Below are positions 13,725 to 25,438 of a stretch of DNA of 64,000 nt, in pieces; positions within the stretch are counted from its first letter, which is position 1, and every line of letters begins with the position of its first letter. The position numbers and the translations under genes were made by a program. Location: NCBI RefSeq assembly GCF_016808095.1, contig NC_068973.1, positions 12,706,501-12,770,500 on the forward strand, in the 5' to 3' direction. This DNA is from Vigna angularis (Eukaryota > Streptophyta > Magnoliopsida > Fabales > Fabaceae). The notes beneath the pieces are model-generated. The model made no database searches and had not been told where the DNA came from. It saw only the letters and a list, made by a program, of their open reading frames with translations.

Positions 13725-15340
13725 CACTAATACAAAAAAGGGCTTTGACGTATGTCATTTTTTATCTTTAATATCCGAAACAATACCAATGTCATATCAA
13801 AAGACGTTAATTGACGTCAGAAGGTAAAATAAACGTCATTTGACGTCGAAAGGATAAAACTTCGACGTCCTATAACACTTAGCAAAGGTGCTCTTTATAA
13901 TGGTGAAAGGGGAAATTTGACATTGGAAGTTCATCCTTCTGATGTCCTATAGCGTTGATCGCTCCCCGTTCCTGCTTAATGGAGGTTTATGGTGCTCTTG
14001 TTAATGTTGCAAGAGGGAAATTTAACATTAGAAATTGCACTTTTCATCATCATTTGACATTGGAAAATGGCCATTTCTAACATCAATTGACGTTGAAAAG
14101 TGCAGTTTCCAACGACATTCTTGTGGTTTTTTTTATAAAAACTTCGTTTTTAAATTTTTACCAAACCTGAAAAAGCAAAAAATCAGTTTTGGCATTTCAT
14201 ATATCCAGAAATCATATGAACAAAGGTTGTACTAATCACAATTCAAGCTATAGCTAAAGCTAAGACACCAAGCAAATAACAAATGAAACCAAAAAAGTTA
14301 CAAGAACATAAAGGTTCTGTGATACAAAACAACCAATAAAAGTGTACAAACAACCCCTACATTCTTGGTTCTTTCATGTGTTTATCCTCTCTTGATGTCA
14401 CTCCACATCTGTGTAGACTCCTTCTTCCAAAGTCCAATTAAAATACTTCTTTCAAGCCTTTCAAGGTTAGTCAAACTCCCAAAAGAAAGCATCAAACAAA
14501 TATATTTTCCAGCACCAAAGAGGCCAAAGATAAAAGTAACAAAAGCACAATTTGGAAAGCTAAATTCGAATGGAGTAAGATGAGACAATACTTCAGAGAA
14601 AACCAAGAATAACAAGAAAAACAATAAGACAATCAAATTGGAAAGTACTCAAATGAAATCCCTAAAGAAAGGTGCTAGAATAGATTATTAAAATCAAAAT
14701 AAAACTAAGAATACAAGTCCAAACATATTAGTCAAGGTAAAACACTTTCTGGAAAAAACAAACTACACCAAAAATTCAAGTTCAAAATGAGTTCTCTTGT
14801 TCTTGTTGTGTCCTTTTCTTTTGGTAATTTTTTCATTTCTTTTTTCCTTTTTCTTTTCTTCTTTTACTTTGTTTTTTATAGAGGGATCTTTTGTTTTTAT
14901 CAATATATTTTCTAGAACACAACAATCATCATTTTTGTTACACAACTCATACTCAAAATCAAGACTAAAACAAGTAGTGTATATAGGAAATCTTAAGGAA
15001 TCAAATGATATTTTGACAACTAGAAAAATGTCTCAATAGAATCCTAACGCTAGGAACTTGTTTAGGACTAATAAACAAGCATGAACACAACTCAAAAATA
15101 ACAAAACCTAGCTAAAACCCATAACACAACAAAATCCAAAAAACATCACACACTTTAGGATAACTATTGACCTATTCTAAGTGTTTTACTCATAACTTTC
15201 TCCATAGAGCTCCAAATGAGATGCTTTTTTTAGAAACTAAACTCAAAGATCTTTCCATTAACTATAAGCACATATCATTTAGACCTCTGATTTGATTGAA
15301 GTTAAATTTCAAAAATTGACGTGCAAACAACAACCCAATT
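13725..15340. mobile_element. possible CACTA-type element, left end only
   Basis: CACTAATACAAAAAAGGG looks like the outer end of a CACTA transposon. It is followed by repeated GACGTC/TTGACGTC words up to about 13870 and related TTGACAT/TTGACGTT words to 14110, typical of subterminal repeats. A mixed region at 14360-14640 has open frames on both strands without recognised domains and might be captured sequence. No matching right end with a 3-bp target duplication was found, so both the extent and the class are tentative. Confidence 0.3.
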
Positions 15341-15389
15341 TGACGTATTTTTCATACAAAAATTGACGTGCAAACAACAACCCACGGGT

Positions 15390-15471
15390 AGTAAATATCC
15401 GCGTATACCAACTATCCGTTGCGAATTTTATCCGCGGATATCCGCGGGCGCGAATTTTTGGCCATTTCTAG
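15390..15471 (-). repeat. partial copy A of a CCGCGGATATCCGCGG-type interspersed repeat
   Basis: This is an end fragment containing nested palindromic words (ATCCGCGGATATCCGCGG) and finishing in GGCCATTTCTAG. Its reverse complement matches the start of copy B 150 bases to the right, so the two face each other. Confidence 0.6.
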
Positions 15472-15620
15472 TGATGACATATATGGATATATAAGACTAA
15501 GGACAAAACAATAGGATCATAAAATCAAAGGAAATGACTCAAAACATGACTCAAACCCGTAATACAAAACCAAAACTCTATAGATGTTCAAACAGAAAAA
15601 TGGAAATCCTAAGCATACAA

Positions 15621-15905
15621 CTAGGGATGACAAAAAAATTCGCGCCTGAAGATATTCACGGATAAAATCCGCGATTGATAGTTGATACCCATGGATATTT
15701 ATCACCTGTGGGTTGCGAGTAGCGGGCATTTTAATACCCACTTATAAACGGGTCGGGTGCGGGTATCATACTATCTGTACCTGCGGATATTCACTACCTA
15801 CAAAGAATAAAAATAAAAATTTAATTTATATTTTATTAAGTTAAATTTGATTAAAATTAAAATTAATTTATATTTTATAAGGTTAAACTTAATTAAAATT
15901 AAATT
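15621..15905 (+). repeat. copy B of the same interspersed repeat
   Basis: It begins CTAGGGATGACAAAAAAATT, runs through repeated GCGGATAT/GGGTATC words to about 15790, and ends in a tail of alternating TTAATTTTAATT-like sequence. The reverse complement of copy C near 58600-58900 matches it along both the GC-rich head and the AT-rich tail. No coding capacity is visible, so it is probably a non-autonomous DNA element. Confidence 0.6.
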
Positions 15906-16429
15906 GTTCAAGGGATTGATTCTTAATAAGGAAACTTAGGCTCATTCTACTAAGGGATTAGGGTTTGAGTATACTTGTGAGTTGAAATTAGTATATTAAT
16001 GGAGAAAAGTTGTGTTTGTACGCATGAGAGAGAAATCGGTGAAATCTAACCCCCACAATATCATTCTATTTCATTAATTGTCTTTTCCATCATCTAAGCG
16101 TTTTAACTTCAAAACTTCATCTTGACTTTTTTATGCACACATTTACTTTCTTGCACATAATCTTAAAATATGAAAATATTTTTTAGTCTAAACTAGTCAT
16201 TTTGTATGATAATTTGGTATTGCACGAGTCCCTTAGAAAATGATCTCTAGTTGTACCAATTATTACTTGTACGATTTGATACGTTTGCCAAAGAGTTAAC
16301 AAAGTTTTCCAATAAATTTTGTTCTTAAACCTTTAAGAAGGAAATGTCTTATAAATATTGTTTAATTTGTAATTGCATTTTTTTTATCGCACCTCACAAA
16401 GTTGTTAGACTTCAGAGTGTATTAGTTGA

Positions 16430-16560
16430 GTTTTGTTGGACTGGAATGTTGATACTAAATTCTTCACTATCTCTTTGAAAAATTGTAACAAAAATGAAAG
16501 CATGATTGAAAACTTAAGGATAACAAAAATGCATAGTCATTAACAATTTATCTTTGTTTC
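16430..16560 (+). pseudogene. hAT transposase remnant, left part
   Basis: The forward frame reads WNVDTKFFTISLKNC, which fits the ED(N)/DNAS region of Ac-like, BED-finger plant hAT transposases. It is followed after one stop by sequence leading to the LFHM motif. The frame is cut at 16560 by the gypsy element and resumes on its far side. Stops and frameshifts show it is long dead. I recognise it from pattern, not from a search. Confidence 0.55.
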
Positions 16561-17111
16561 TATACCATATAGACCGGCCGGTCCGAAAGCAGTCCCAAGA
16601 CTTAGACAACCATCGGTGTTTCTTCCATCTCTTACTCCCGACAGCATGGGAGGGCGGGTGTTCGCGTGGAAACTCAACTCACGCGTTGTGTAACTTGACC
16701 GTCCGTTCTTCCACTCTGGTGAGTAATGTTGGTTTACCGTACGGGCGACGGATCAAGACCGGCCGAACGATACATCAGGTCGTTAAGACAAAGATTAAGG
16801 TAAATTAGGATTAGAGCTATTGGGCTGGAATTGGGGCGTGTTTAACTTTTCACTAATCCCAAGAACATAGAAAAAACTATAAATAGAGGTTAGAGGTAAG
16901 TGGTAGGCAGGTTGCATTTACAACGCATTCATTATTGTTTCATCAAATCGCCAACAGTTTCCGTACTGACTTTGGCATCGGAGAATCTTTGACAGGTTCC
17001 CCCCCAGACGGTAGGAGTGGACGACGGAGTTTGGAGTGAGACTAGACGGCAACAAGACAAGAGGACAAATTGTAGAGGCATTTAGTAACTTAGCCCCAAA
17101 TAACCGAAACA
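16561..17111 (+). repeat. 5' LTR of the Tat element
   Basis: 551 bp, from TATACCATATAGACC (first bases TA rather than the TG of the other LTR) to CCGAAACA. It contains the TATA box and, downstream, the likely transcription start region. Confidence 0.9.
16878..16885 (+). promoter_or_regulatory. TATA box of the 5' LTR
   Basis: TATAAATA in CTATAAATAGAGG, also conserved in the 3' LTR near 25201. Its position in the second half of the LTR fits the U3/R boundary of the element. Confidence 0.65.
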
Positions 17112-17114
17112 TTT

Positions 17115-17132
17115 TGGCGCCCACCGTGGGGC
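17115..17132 (+). other. primer-binding site
   Basis: TGGCGCCCACCGTGGGGC starts a few bases after the LTR end, where a tRNA 3' end would pair to prime minus-strand synthesis. It is not the initiator-Met type used by the copia element at 42985. I did not identify the tRNA. Confidence 0.75.
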
Positions 17133-17152
17133 CGAGTTACTTGTAAAACCCA

Positions 17153-18430
17153 ATGTTGACCACAAGAAACATGAGTATGGACGACCCAGTGGAAATGATT
17201 CGTATACTATAGCAGAAGATGGAGGAGATGCAACAACGTCATGAGGAGGAGCTCGTGGCCGTCAAAGCCAAGTGTTCGGCACGCCTTGTTGGAGAAGGTG
17301 TGGGAGAAAGGGGAGAGCAAGAGAAGACCAAGGAGAGAGGCAAGGCCGCCATGGAGGACCAGACCGAACATAGCCATGGGCCGGACAAAACGTGGAAACC
17401 CCTAGAGCCAGAGGTCGAGGGTAGCAAAGCTAAATCCGTGCACGCGAAGAGTGGCGCGAGGGACAAGTAGTTGGTAGTGAAGACCGAGTCCTTGTCAACA
17501 CTATTACTCCCCTTCGTGCAAGCAATCATGGACGTCCAGATATCAGAGCAGTTCGTCCTGTCTCAGTTCAAAATATACAACAGGACTACGGACCTGGAGG
17601 CCCACATCAAAACCTTCTCGAACGCGATGGCGTTCCGGACGGGCAACGACGTCATTTAGTGCCGAGCGTTCTCATTATCGTTGGAGGGGGAGGCGCTTGA
17701 GTGGTTTAACTCACTCCCTCCCAATTCCATCGAGAACTTTGCCGGCCTACAACGTTTGTTCAACCGACAGTTTGCCAGCAGTAGTACTCAGGACCTGACC
17801 CTCTTCGAGTTGGTCACCCTGAAACAAGGAAAGGAAGAAACATTGAGAGCGTTCATGGATCGCTATCAGAAAACCGTTTGACCAATGAAGGGCTTAAGCC
17901 CGAAACTGTCCCTGCATTACATCCTTCTCGCTCTCAAACCTGGACCGTTTAAAGACAGCGTCTGTCGACGGGCGCCCAAAACCATGGAAGAACTGTGAGA
18001 GAGGGCGGCAGATGAGATAAGGGTGGAAGAAATGAAGGTATCGTATAAGAAGGAGAACCAGGAGAACAAGAGAGAAATGACTGATGGAGGGAAGTCGAGT
18101 GGCCAGATTGGGAAGCCCGGGGGATTCAGGCAAAGAGAACCGCCCCGGGGACCACGATTCCAGCAGTACACCCCATTGAATGCCCCCCGGGAAAAGATTT
18201 TCCGAGAAGCGTTAAGCGCGGAATTGATCCCGGACCCTAAGCAGCGACCGACTCCGCCAGGGGCGGATGGTAATAAACACTACGTGTATCACAAGAACAT
18301 GGGCCACGCTACGGAGGAGTGTGTAACCTTGAAGGATAAAATCGAAGAGCTAATCCACGTGGGACAACTGAAAAAGTATGTGCGGGTTGACCGCCCCCAC
18401 ACGTCCGTGGACCGACCTAGCCCACGTTAG
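17153..18430 (+). pseudogene. gag of the Tat element, broken
   Basis: The frame opens at an ATG about 40 bases after the LTR and has an early TAG where related elements read Gln, then several more stops. Recognisable parts are a Glu-rich N-terminus, the retrotransposon gag core around ALEWFNSLPPNSI and LVTLKQGKEETLRAFMDRY, and a degenerate zinc-knuckle-like YHKNMGHATEEC in which the first Cys has become Tyr. It would have made the capsid. It cannot do so now. Confidence 0.8.
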
Positions 18431-18589
18431 ACCAGTCCTAGGAAACCCGAGAGGCACGGAAGGTCCAGGAACAATCGGACCGACCGTTCACGATCGGAAA
18501 TGCGACGAAGTAGAAGTCGTAGCAGGAGCCACGACCTTCCCCTGCGAGGACATAACAATACAATATCTGGTGGTTTCGCTGGAGGAGGA

Positions 18590-21500
18590 TCTTCTTTATC
18601 CGCCCGAAAGCGTCATGTGCGTGCTTTACAATCCGTTCACTCGATGGACTAGCCCTGGTAGACTTCCACGCCCCTAATCCCGACCAGGACGATCCAATGG
18701 TAATAACGGCGAAAATCGCCCCATACAACGAACAACAAGACAGCTCGGTGAACATCTTTTATTGGAAAACTTTCCAGCAAATGGACATATCGGAAGACCT
18801 GATCGTCCCATACCACGAACATATCGTGGGATTTGCAGGCGAGAGGGTAGACACTAGAGGATATGTAGATTTGCGTACAAGACTGGGAACCGGCCGACAC
18901 AGCGAGGAAAAGCGGGTCAGATACTTGCTGGTGGAGGCCAACACTTTCTACAAGGTACTACTGGGCCGGCCGTGCCTGAACGCCTTTAGAGCAATTGTAA
19001 CAAGCCCCACCTAACGATGAAGTATCCCTTGAACAAGGGGACAATCTGTACCGTCCGGGCGGACAAAAAGATGGCTAAGGAATGTTACGTCGCAGGCCTG
19101 AAGCTTCACAACCGCATGGTGAGAAGGAGGACGGGTGGTTCCGAGGTGGCTATGGCCGACCTCGACCCAAGGACAAACACGGAAGATCGACTGGAGCCCC
19201 ACGGGGAGACGCAGTCGGTCCTGATAGGGAAGGACGCTTCCCAAACCACCATTATGGCTCGGGGGCTAGAGCCCGGGTTGGAGTGGGAGATTCGGTCCGT
19301 CCTGTGGAAGAACCGTGACTTGTTTGCATGGACAGCCGCTGACACGCCAGAGATCCACCCCTCGATCATGTCACATAAGTTGGTATTGTTCAAGGAAGCG
19401 CTACCAGTAACGTAGAAGAAGCGGAAAATGGGGGAAGAAAAGAGGAAAGCCATAGAAGAGGAGGTCGGGAAGTTGAGGGAGGCCGGGTTGTCAAGGAAGT
19501 GATGTACACCAGTTGGCTTGCCAATGTGGTAATGGTGAAGAAGGCCAGCAGAAAATGGCGAATGTGCACCGATTACACCGACCTCAACAAAGCCTGCCTG
19601 AAGGACTCTCATCCCTTGCCGAGTATAGACGCCTTGGTGGACGGAGCCTCCGGTCACCGGATGTTAAGCTTCCTAGATGCATACTCTGGGTACAACCAAA
19701 TACCCATGTATGGACCGGATCAGGAAAAGACGACGTTTATCACCGAGAAGGCAAACTTCTGTTACAAAGTTATGCCCTTCGGCTTGAAGAATGCCGGGGC
19801 TACCTATCAACGCTTGATAGATAGGATCTTCGCGGATCAAATCAGTTGGTGCATGGACGTGTACGTCGATGATATGGTCGTCCGCTCACCAGATGGGCAA
19901 TGCCATGTAAGGGACTTGGAAGAAGTGTTCGGGTAGGTTAGAAGGTATGAATGCGGCTTAATCCGGCCAAATGGTTGCCTTTGCCTTACTTAATGCGTCT
20001 AGAAGGCTCCGACTGTACTTCCAGAGTCACCAAGTTGTTGTTAGGACCGACTTCCCCATCTCCAAGATTTTGAGGAAATCGGACCTGGCGGGGAGTATGG
20101 TGGCATGGGCTGTCGAATTGTCAGAATTCGGCATACGCTACGAGCCAAGAGGATCGGTTAAAGGCCAACATTTGGCGGATTTTGTAGTAGAATTACGCCA
20201 AGCGATCAGTGATGAGTGGAACCTGTACGTCGACGGGGCGTCCGGAAGAAAAGTGAGCGGAGCTGGTATAGTCCTGGAAGGCCCTAACGGATTCTTGTTG
20301 GAGCACTCCTTGATCTTTAAGTTCAAGGTATCCAACAACCAAGCAGAGTACGAGGCCCTGGTGGCCAGCCTGGAGCTGGCAAGAGACATGGGGGCTCGGA
20401 AGGTCGTACGCTGGACAGATTCTCAGCTGGTTGTGGGTCAGATGAATGGCGAGTTCCAGGTGAAGGAAGAGCAGCTTCTTCGGTATTTCCACCGAGTGAC
20501 CGCCCTGGTGAAGCTGTTTGATAAGATCGATATTCAGCACATCCCTCGCGAGGATAACACTCGAGCGAACATGTTATTAAAGTTGAGTTCGGGGAAAGAG
20601 AAGGGGCAACTGATGACAATTATACGCCAAGTTTTGCTACAGCCGTCGGTCGAATGCTTGACGGTGTCTAATGTTGAAGTTGGAGATTGGCGAACGGAGA
20701 TCCGAGCGCTAATGACCCAATAGGATGCTAGACAATTGATTAAGTCGGCAGACGCCAAGAAGATCGTCCGTTACCTTATGGTGGGGGACGACCTGTACCA
20801 TAGAGGATTCTTCACCCCCCTCCTTAAGTGTCTCGAGAAAGAGGAAGCACCATACGTCATGGACGAGCTCCATAACAGGATCTATGGTTTCCATACCAGT
20901 CGTCGGACTTTGAAGGCCCAAATACTGAGGGTGGGGTACTACTGGCCAACGGTAGAAGAAGATGCGAAGGTATTCGTCCAGAAATGCCTCAGCTGCCAGG
21001 CCCACGCCAACAACATCCACGCACCGCCGCACACCTTGCATACGATAACGTCACCCTAGCCGTTTGCGCAATGGGGTATGGATATTGTTGGACCATTCCC
21101 AACGGGCCGGGCGCAGAAGAAGTTCGTCCTCGTGGCAGTGGATTATTTCACCAAATGGGTAGAAGCCGAACCCTTGGCAACCATAACAGCGTCCCAAGTT
21201 CAAAAATTCTGCTTGAAACTGGTCTGTCGATTCAGTCTTCCTCGAACGATCATCACCGACAACGGCCGACAATTCATCGATAGGAAGTTGGCCGAGTTTT
21301 ACAAGAACTTGGGAATTAAACACGTCACCAGTTTGGTGGAACATCCTCAAACGAACGACCAAGTGGAGGCCATGAACAAGACCATAGTGGCCGAGCTGAA
21401 GAAGCGGTTGGGTGAAAAGAAAGTATAACTCCAAAGTACAGCCCAGGAACTTCCAAGAGGGCGATCTGGTCTGGAGAAAGACAGGGGATGCAAGGCGGAC

Positions 21501-21651
21501 CGCAACGCACAACAAACTGGCGGCCAAGTGGGAAGGACCTTTGAAGGTGGCGGAAGCAATGGGGAATGGAGCCTACCGGCTGCTGCATACAGACGGTCAC
21601 CCCATTCCGAATTCTTGGAATGCCACCCACTTAAAATGTTATTTCAGTTGA
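18590..21651 (+). pseudogene. pol of the Tat element (PR, RT, RNase H, second RNase H, IN), broken
   Basis: Domains in order: a protease remnant around WKTFQQMDISEDL without a clear active-site Asp-Ser/Thr-Gly; reverse transcriptase from about 19500 with the catalytic YVDDMVV; the end of the first RNase H (GIRYEPRGSVKGQHLADF); a second RNase H starting LYVDGASGRKVSGAGIV with a DSQLV motif; an HHCC zinc region; and an integrase core with WGMDIVGPF and ITDNGRQF. Near 19965 the frame shifts and most of the RT thumb and first RNase H is missing. Near 21410 part of the integrase is missing and the frame shifts again before the C-terminal GDLVWR module. Stops also occur at about 20723 and 21059. 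Confidence 0.85.
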
Positions 21652-21766
21652 TTAATACTGTTAATTGTACGCTTTGTTTTCAATGATTAATACAATGACA
21701 GGGTGCCCCCCTCTTTTGACAAAGATTTATGTGATAAAGGCACTGCTACGAGACGTTGAATCAAAA

Positions 21767-22036
21767 CGAAAATCTAAGTTGATGAACGGAGAGTTCTAAC
21801 CAGAACCATTGTCAACTTAGAGGGGCGGTGAACGGAGAGTTCTTCCCGAAGAACCACTGCCGCCCGGAACCTACGAAATCCAAGTTGATGAACGGAGAGT
21901 TCCAAATGGAACCATTGTCAATTTGGCCGGCCGGTGAACGGAGAGTTCTTCCCGAAGAACCACTGCCGCTCGGAACCTACGAAAATCAAAGTTGATGAAC
22001 AGAGAGTTCCAAACGGAACCAGTGTCAACTTGGCCA
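21767..22036 (+). repeat. tandem repeat, unit about 107 bp, 2.5 copies, in the Tat 3' region
   Basis: Units start near 21767, 21874 and 21980. Each unit holds two diverged halves, both containing TGAACGGAGAGTTC followed by a complementary GAACCA(T/C)TG stretch, so each half can fold into a hairpin. Such repeats between pol and the 3' LTR are typical of Tat/Ogre elements and are known to seed satellite DNA. Confidence 0.85.
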
Positions 22037-22238
22037 GGCGATAAACAGTTCAATTAATCCTAAAGTTTACATAAAAATTAAATTTACATATATGACCAGT
22101 AAAACATAGTCGAACAAGCGAATCAAAGAAAAGCAATGTATTAATAAGGGGTATACAAAAAGTTCAGCCACGGGACGGTTCGACCTCATGAATAAATACA
22201 TCAAAAAATGAGAAAAAAACCCCTAACTAATTTGGCAA

Positions 22239-24492
22239 TCATTCAACCCTACGACCATCGGCATCCTCAGCCGCCTCATCAACATCCTCCACCTCCACCC
22301 TCTGATCAACAGCCCCGATGCTCGAAGGGTCATGCATCTCTTGGGGCTCATCGTCGGCAGCCGGAGCATCAAGGTGAACTAGGACGCCATTAAAGACATC
22401 CTTTTCAATGTCGAAGCCCAAGGCATAAGGCTCCTAGGCCCCCGCTAAAACGGACGCTTGACAAAAGGCTTTGTTAAAACCCTCCTCGTGTTAAAAAATG
22501 ATACCCTCCTCCAACTCGGATATCTTCTCCTTGGCCTTAGCCAAATCGTCCGTTAGCGCACGATTCACTTGAAGGAGTCCGCCCTCAGATTTCTTCTGAC
22601 GGGAGACTACCGCCTTTAGCTGATCGCATTCCTCTCGCAGCCGGTCATTATCCTCCGAGCAATGCCCAGACGATCAGTTGAGTCAGCCAACTCCTTCTTG
22701 GCCTTATCTAGATCGGCTTCGAGTTGGTCGATCTTCTTATCATAATCATCTTGGGACAGAAGCATCTGATCAATTGTCGCCCGGAGATCCTCGGAGCTTT
22801 TCTTCTCGGCAAGGAGTTCAACCCGAACGGTTTCGATCCCTCTACGATCGGCAAACTCCCTTAGATATCAAGCAAGGAAACCGCCCGGGTTGACATCTCT
22901 GACATAGCGTTGGTCAACTCAGCCTCAGAAAGCGGTTCGATCAAAGCCCATTGCGATGAGCTCATGTGGAAGTTTGTCCGATCGTTCATGTTGAACACTA
23001 GACTGAACACTCCGCCCGGCAGTGGTCGAGAGGAGGACCCCTCCTTTCCCTTACGGGCCTTCTTGGACGCCGAGCGGGAGGATGATCCTTCTTTCTCCTT
23101 GCGCCCTTTCTCCCCCTCTCTATGCTCTTTCCTTTTCCTCACGAGGGGAACAGTTGCGGTCGTTGCTGCCTTAGACGAGGGATCTACAAACACGGCCGTT
23201 AGGCTCGGGACGGGCTCGTTAGCTACGGCGGCAGCCACCTCAGTCGTCATGACGGCAGGTGGGTCGGGCGACGGAATAGCAGAGGTAACCTTCGGCAGTC
23301 GGCTCGACGAAGATGCCCGCCGGACGATAGGAGGGCGGAGGGCGGAAGACGAACTAGCCCTGACTCCTTTCTTTGAAGCCATAAAGTTGGATTGGCGGGG
23401 GGAGGAACAGACATGATATTTGGCAAAAACAAAAAAAATTCAGCTACGCTAACATCGACGTACCAAAAGAAGCAAAATAAATACCAAATACCATATCGAA
23501 CGTCTTTCGTTCACAATCCTCATGACAAAGGCATTCCACTAAGTTACGGCAGAGAGACGGCGGGGGAGGGCGTTGATGGTCCGAACGGCCTCCAAGTCAG
23601 CCGGGCTCAGCACGCCCACCGGATACGCTTTTATTTTTCTAGGATTCCTTGTCCAATAAAAGGGGAACAAGGGGTTCCCTACCGCATCGTGGAACTCGTG
23701 ACGGTCGACAGCATCAATAATGACTTTAAAGAATTGATCCTTAAAATTTTTATATGAATCAAAGAAAGAACGAAAAAGGGTCCTATCCCTGACAGACGTC
23801 AAAGAAACCCAGCAACCCTTTGGGGGCGGGCGAACTTCAAAATAATGGAAGAAGACCGGGATTGTCGGGTTTACCCCAACCGCCAAACACACGACCAAAA
23901 ATGCTTGGATGGCCGCCCAAGAGTTGGGATGTAGCTGAACAGGGCGACATTCATTTCCCGGAGAATGGCCGTTTGAAACTCCATAAAACGGCACCCGAAC
24001 ACAGAGTTGACTGAAAAGATTGGCATACATGAAGAAGAAATCGTCCGGACTTGTTTCCTTTCCGTGGTAGACTCGCTCATTCTGCAAGCTGACTCCCGCT
24101 CGAATCAGATGGGAGTCCTCTACGTCGCGAACGATGTACAGCCGGCCAACTCTCCATGACAACGCCTTCTTAGTGGCATACTCCGACGCGAATAGGTTGG
24201 CATCGTGAGGGGCCCAGTCATACCCCAGAATGACAGCCCCAATGCCGGCCAGTTCCAAAGGCGAGCCATCCACAAGGATACCACCCTTGAGAAGATGGAT
24301 AGGTATCCCATAGATAATCCGCTTGTCCGCCTCGACGAAATTAGGCTCCACCCCCGGAGAATGGTCAGACTCTTCTAAGAAGGAGGACGATACCGAGCTT
24401 GGAGAAGAACCATGCTCGCCATCACCACCCGCCGACCTCCCGCCACCTCTTCCCGATGACTCCGAAGAAGACTCAACATGGACAACCGCCAT
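22239..24492 (-). pseudogene. antisense gene of the Tat element (Transposase_28-type domain plus coiled coil)
   Basis: Exon 1 (complement, ATG at 24492, open for 317 codons to about 23539) has a Ser/Gly-rich start, then a domain with QLHPNSWAAIQAFLVV, VNPTIPVFFHYFEV, KGCWVSLTS and FKDQFFKVII. This matches the putative gypsy-type transposon domain (PF04195) carried antisense by Tat elements. After a likely intron (complement about 23385-23555, donor GTAACT), a second block from 23382 is rich in Ser, Lys and Ala. It contains an NMNDRTNFHMSSSQW motif and then, past a stop near 22861, heptad-like Glu/Lys/Leu sequence and an acidic tail ending at 22239. Exon 1 looks intact. The second part is interrupted. 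Function is unknown; the gene does not encode a reverse-transcription enzyme. Confidence 0.7.
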
Positions 24493-24566
24493 TTATTACC
24501 TGAAGAAGAATGAATGCTGCGAACTCGAAAGAAGGAGAAAGTGAAAATGACAGCGTCACATCCCGC

Positions 24567-24574
24567 TATTTATA
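24567..24574 (-). promoter_or_regulatory. TATA box of the antisense gene
   Basis: On the minus strand the sequence reads CCTATAAATAGCGGG, 75-82 bases upstream of the antisense ATG, with a pyrimidine-rich leader between. The spacing is right for a plant promoter with a short leader. Confidence 0.6.
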
Positions 24575-24866
24575 GGAAAAATCAGCGTAAACGTCGAGGC
24601 ATCCTCACCGTTCAAGATTACCACGATCAATGGTTCAGATGCAAAGCCGCTTCAACTTCCGCCTCTCGACAAGCGACACGTGTGTTCTCGCCCAAACCAA
24701 ATCACAAAAATCGGCAACCAAAAGCCCAACAAATTCGGCCCAAAGGCCAACGTAAAAGTCATCAAGCCCAATCGCTGATAAAGACGGACGTTCTACAAAT
24801 GGACGCCCCTCACACCCACGGTCGAAATTTCATTCGGTCCTAAACCCAACGTTCACTACGTTCACT

Positions 24867-24883
24867 AGGGCTTGGGGGGCTTG
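24867..24883 (+). other. polypurine tract
   Basis: AGGGCTTGGGGGGCTTG directly precedes the 3' LTR. It is the expected site for plus-strand priming, although interrupted by pyrimidines. Confidence 0.55.
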
Positions 24884-25433
24884 TGTACCATATAGACCGG
24901 CCGGTCCGAAAGTAGTCCCGAGACTTAGACAACCATCGGTGTTTCTTCCATCTCTTACTCCCGACAGCATGGGAGGGCGGCTGTTCGCGTGGAAACTCAA
25001 CTCACGCGTTGTGTAACTTGACCGTCCGTTCTTCCACTCTGGTGAGTAATGCTGGTTTACCGTACGAGCGGCGGATCAAGACCGGCCGAACGATACATCA
25101 GGTCGTTAAGACAAAGATTAAGGTAAATTAGGATTAGAGCTATTGGGCTGGAATTGGGCCGTGATTAACTTTTCACTAATCCCAAGAACATAGCAAAAAC
25201 TATAAATAGAGGTTAGAGGTAAGTGGTAGGCATGTTGCATTTACTACGCATTCATTACTGTTTCATCAAATCGCCAACAATTTCCGTACTGACTTTGATA
25301 TCGGAGAATCTTTGACAGGTTCCCTTCGGACGGTAGGAGTGGACGACAGAGTTTGGAGTAAGACCAGACGACAAGAAGATAAGAGGACAAATTGTAGAGG
25401 CATTTGGTAACTTAGCCCCAAATAACCAAAACA
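24884..25433 (+). repeat. 3' LTR of the Tat element
   Basis: 550 bp, from TGTACCATATAGACC to CCAAAACA. It matches the 5' LTR with about 27 differences and one small length change by hand count. Confidence 0.9.
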
Positions 25434-25438
25434 ATTTC

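Larger units (their letters stand above)
16561..25433 (+). mobile_element. Tat-lineage Ty3/gypsy LTR retrotransposon, about 8.9 kb, defective
   Basis: The order is 5' LTR, primer-binding site, gag, protease, reverse transcriptase, RNase H, integrase, tandem repeats, antisense gene, polypurine tract and 3' LTR. Target duplications are GTTTC (left) and ATTTC (right), one mismatch apart. A second RNase H domain after the first, a long region between pol and the 3' LTR, tandem repeats there, and an antisense frame with a Transposase_28-type domain are all known traits of the Tat lineage. gag and pol carry many stops, and pol has at least two internal deletions. About 27 differences by hand count between the two 550-bp LTRs (about 5%) point to insertion on the scale of a couple of million years. 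Confidence 0.9.

Noticed and set aside
22910..23416. 168-codon forward frame in the Tat 3' region
   Set aside because: It mirrors the Ser/Lys-rich part of the antisense gene and has no motif of its own.
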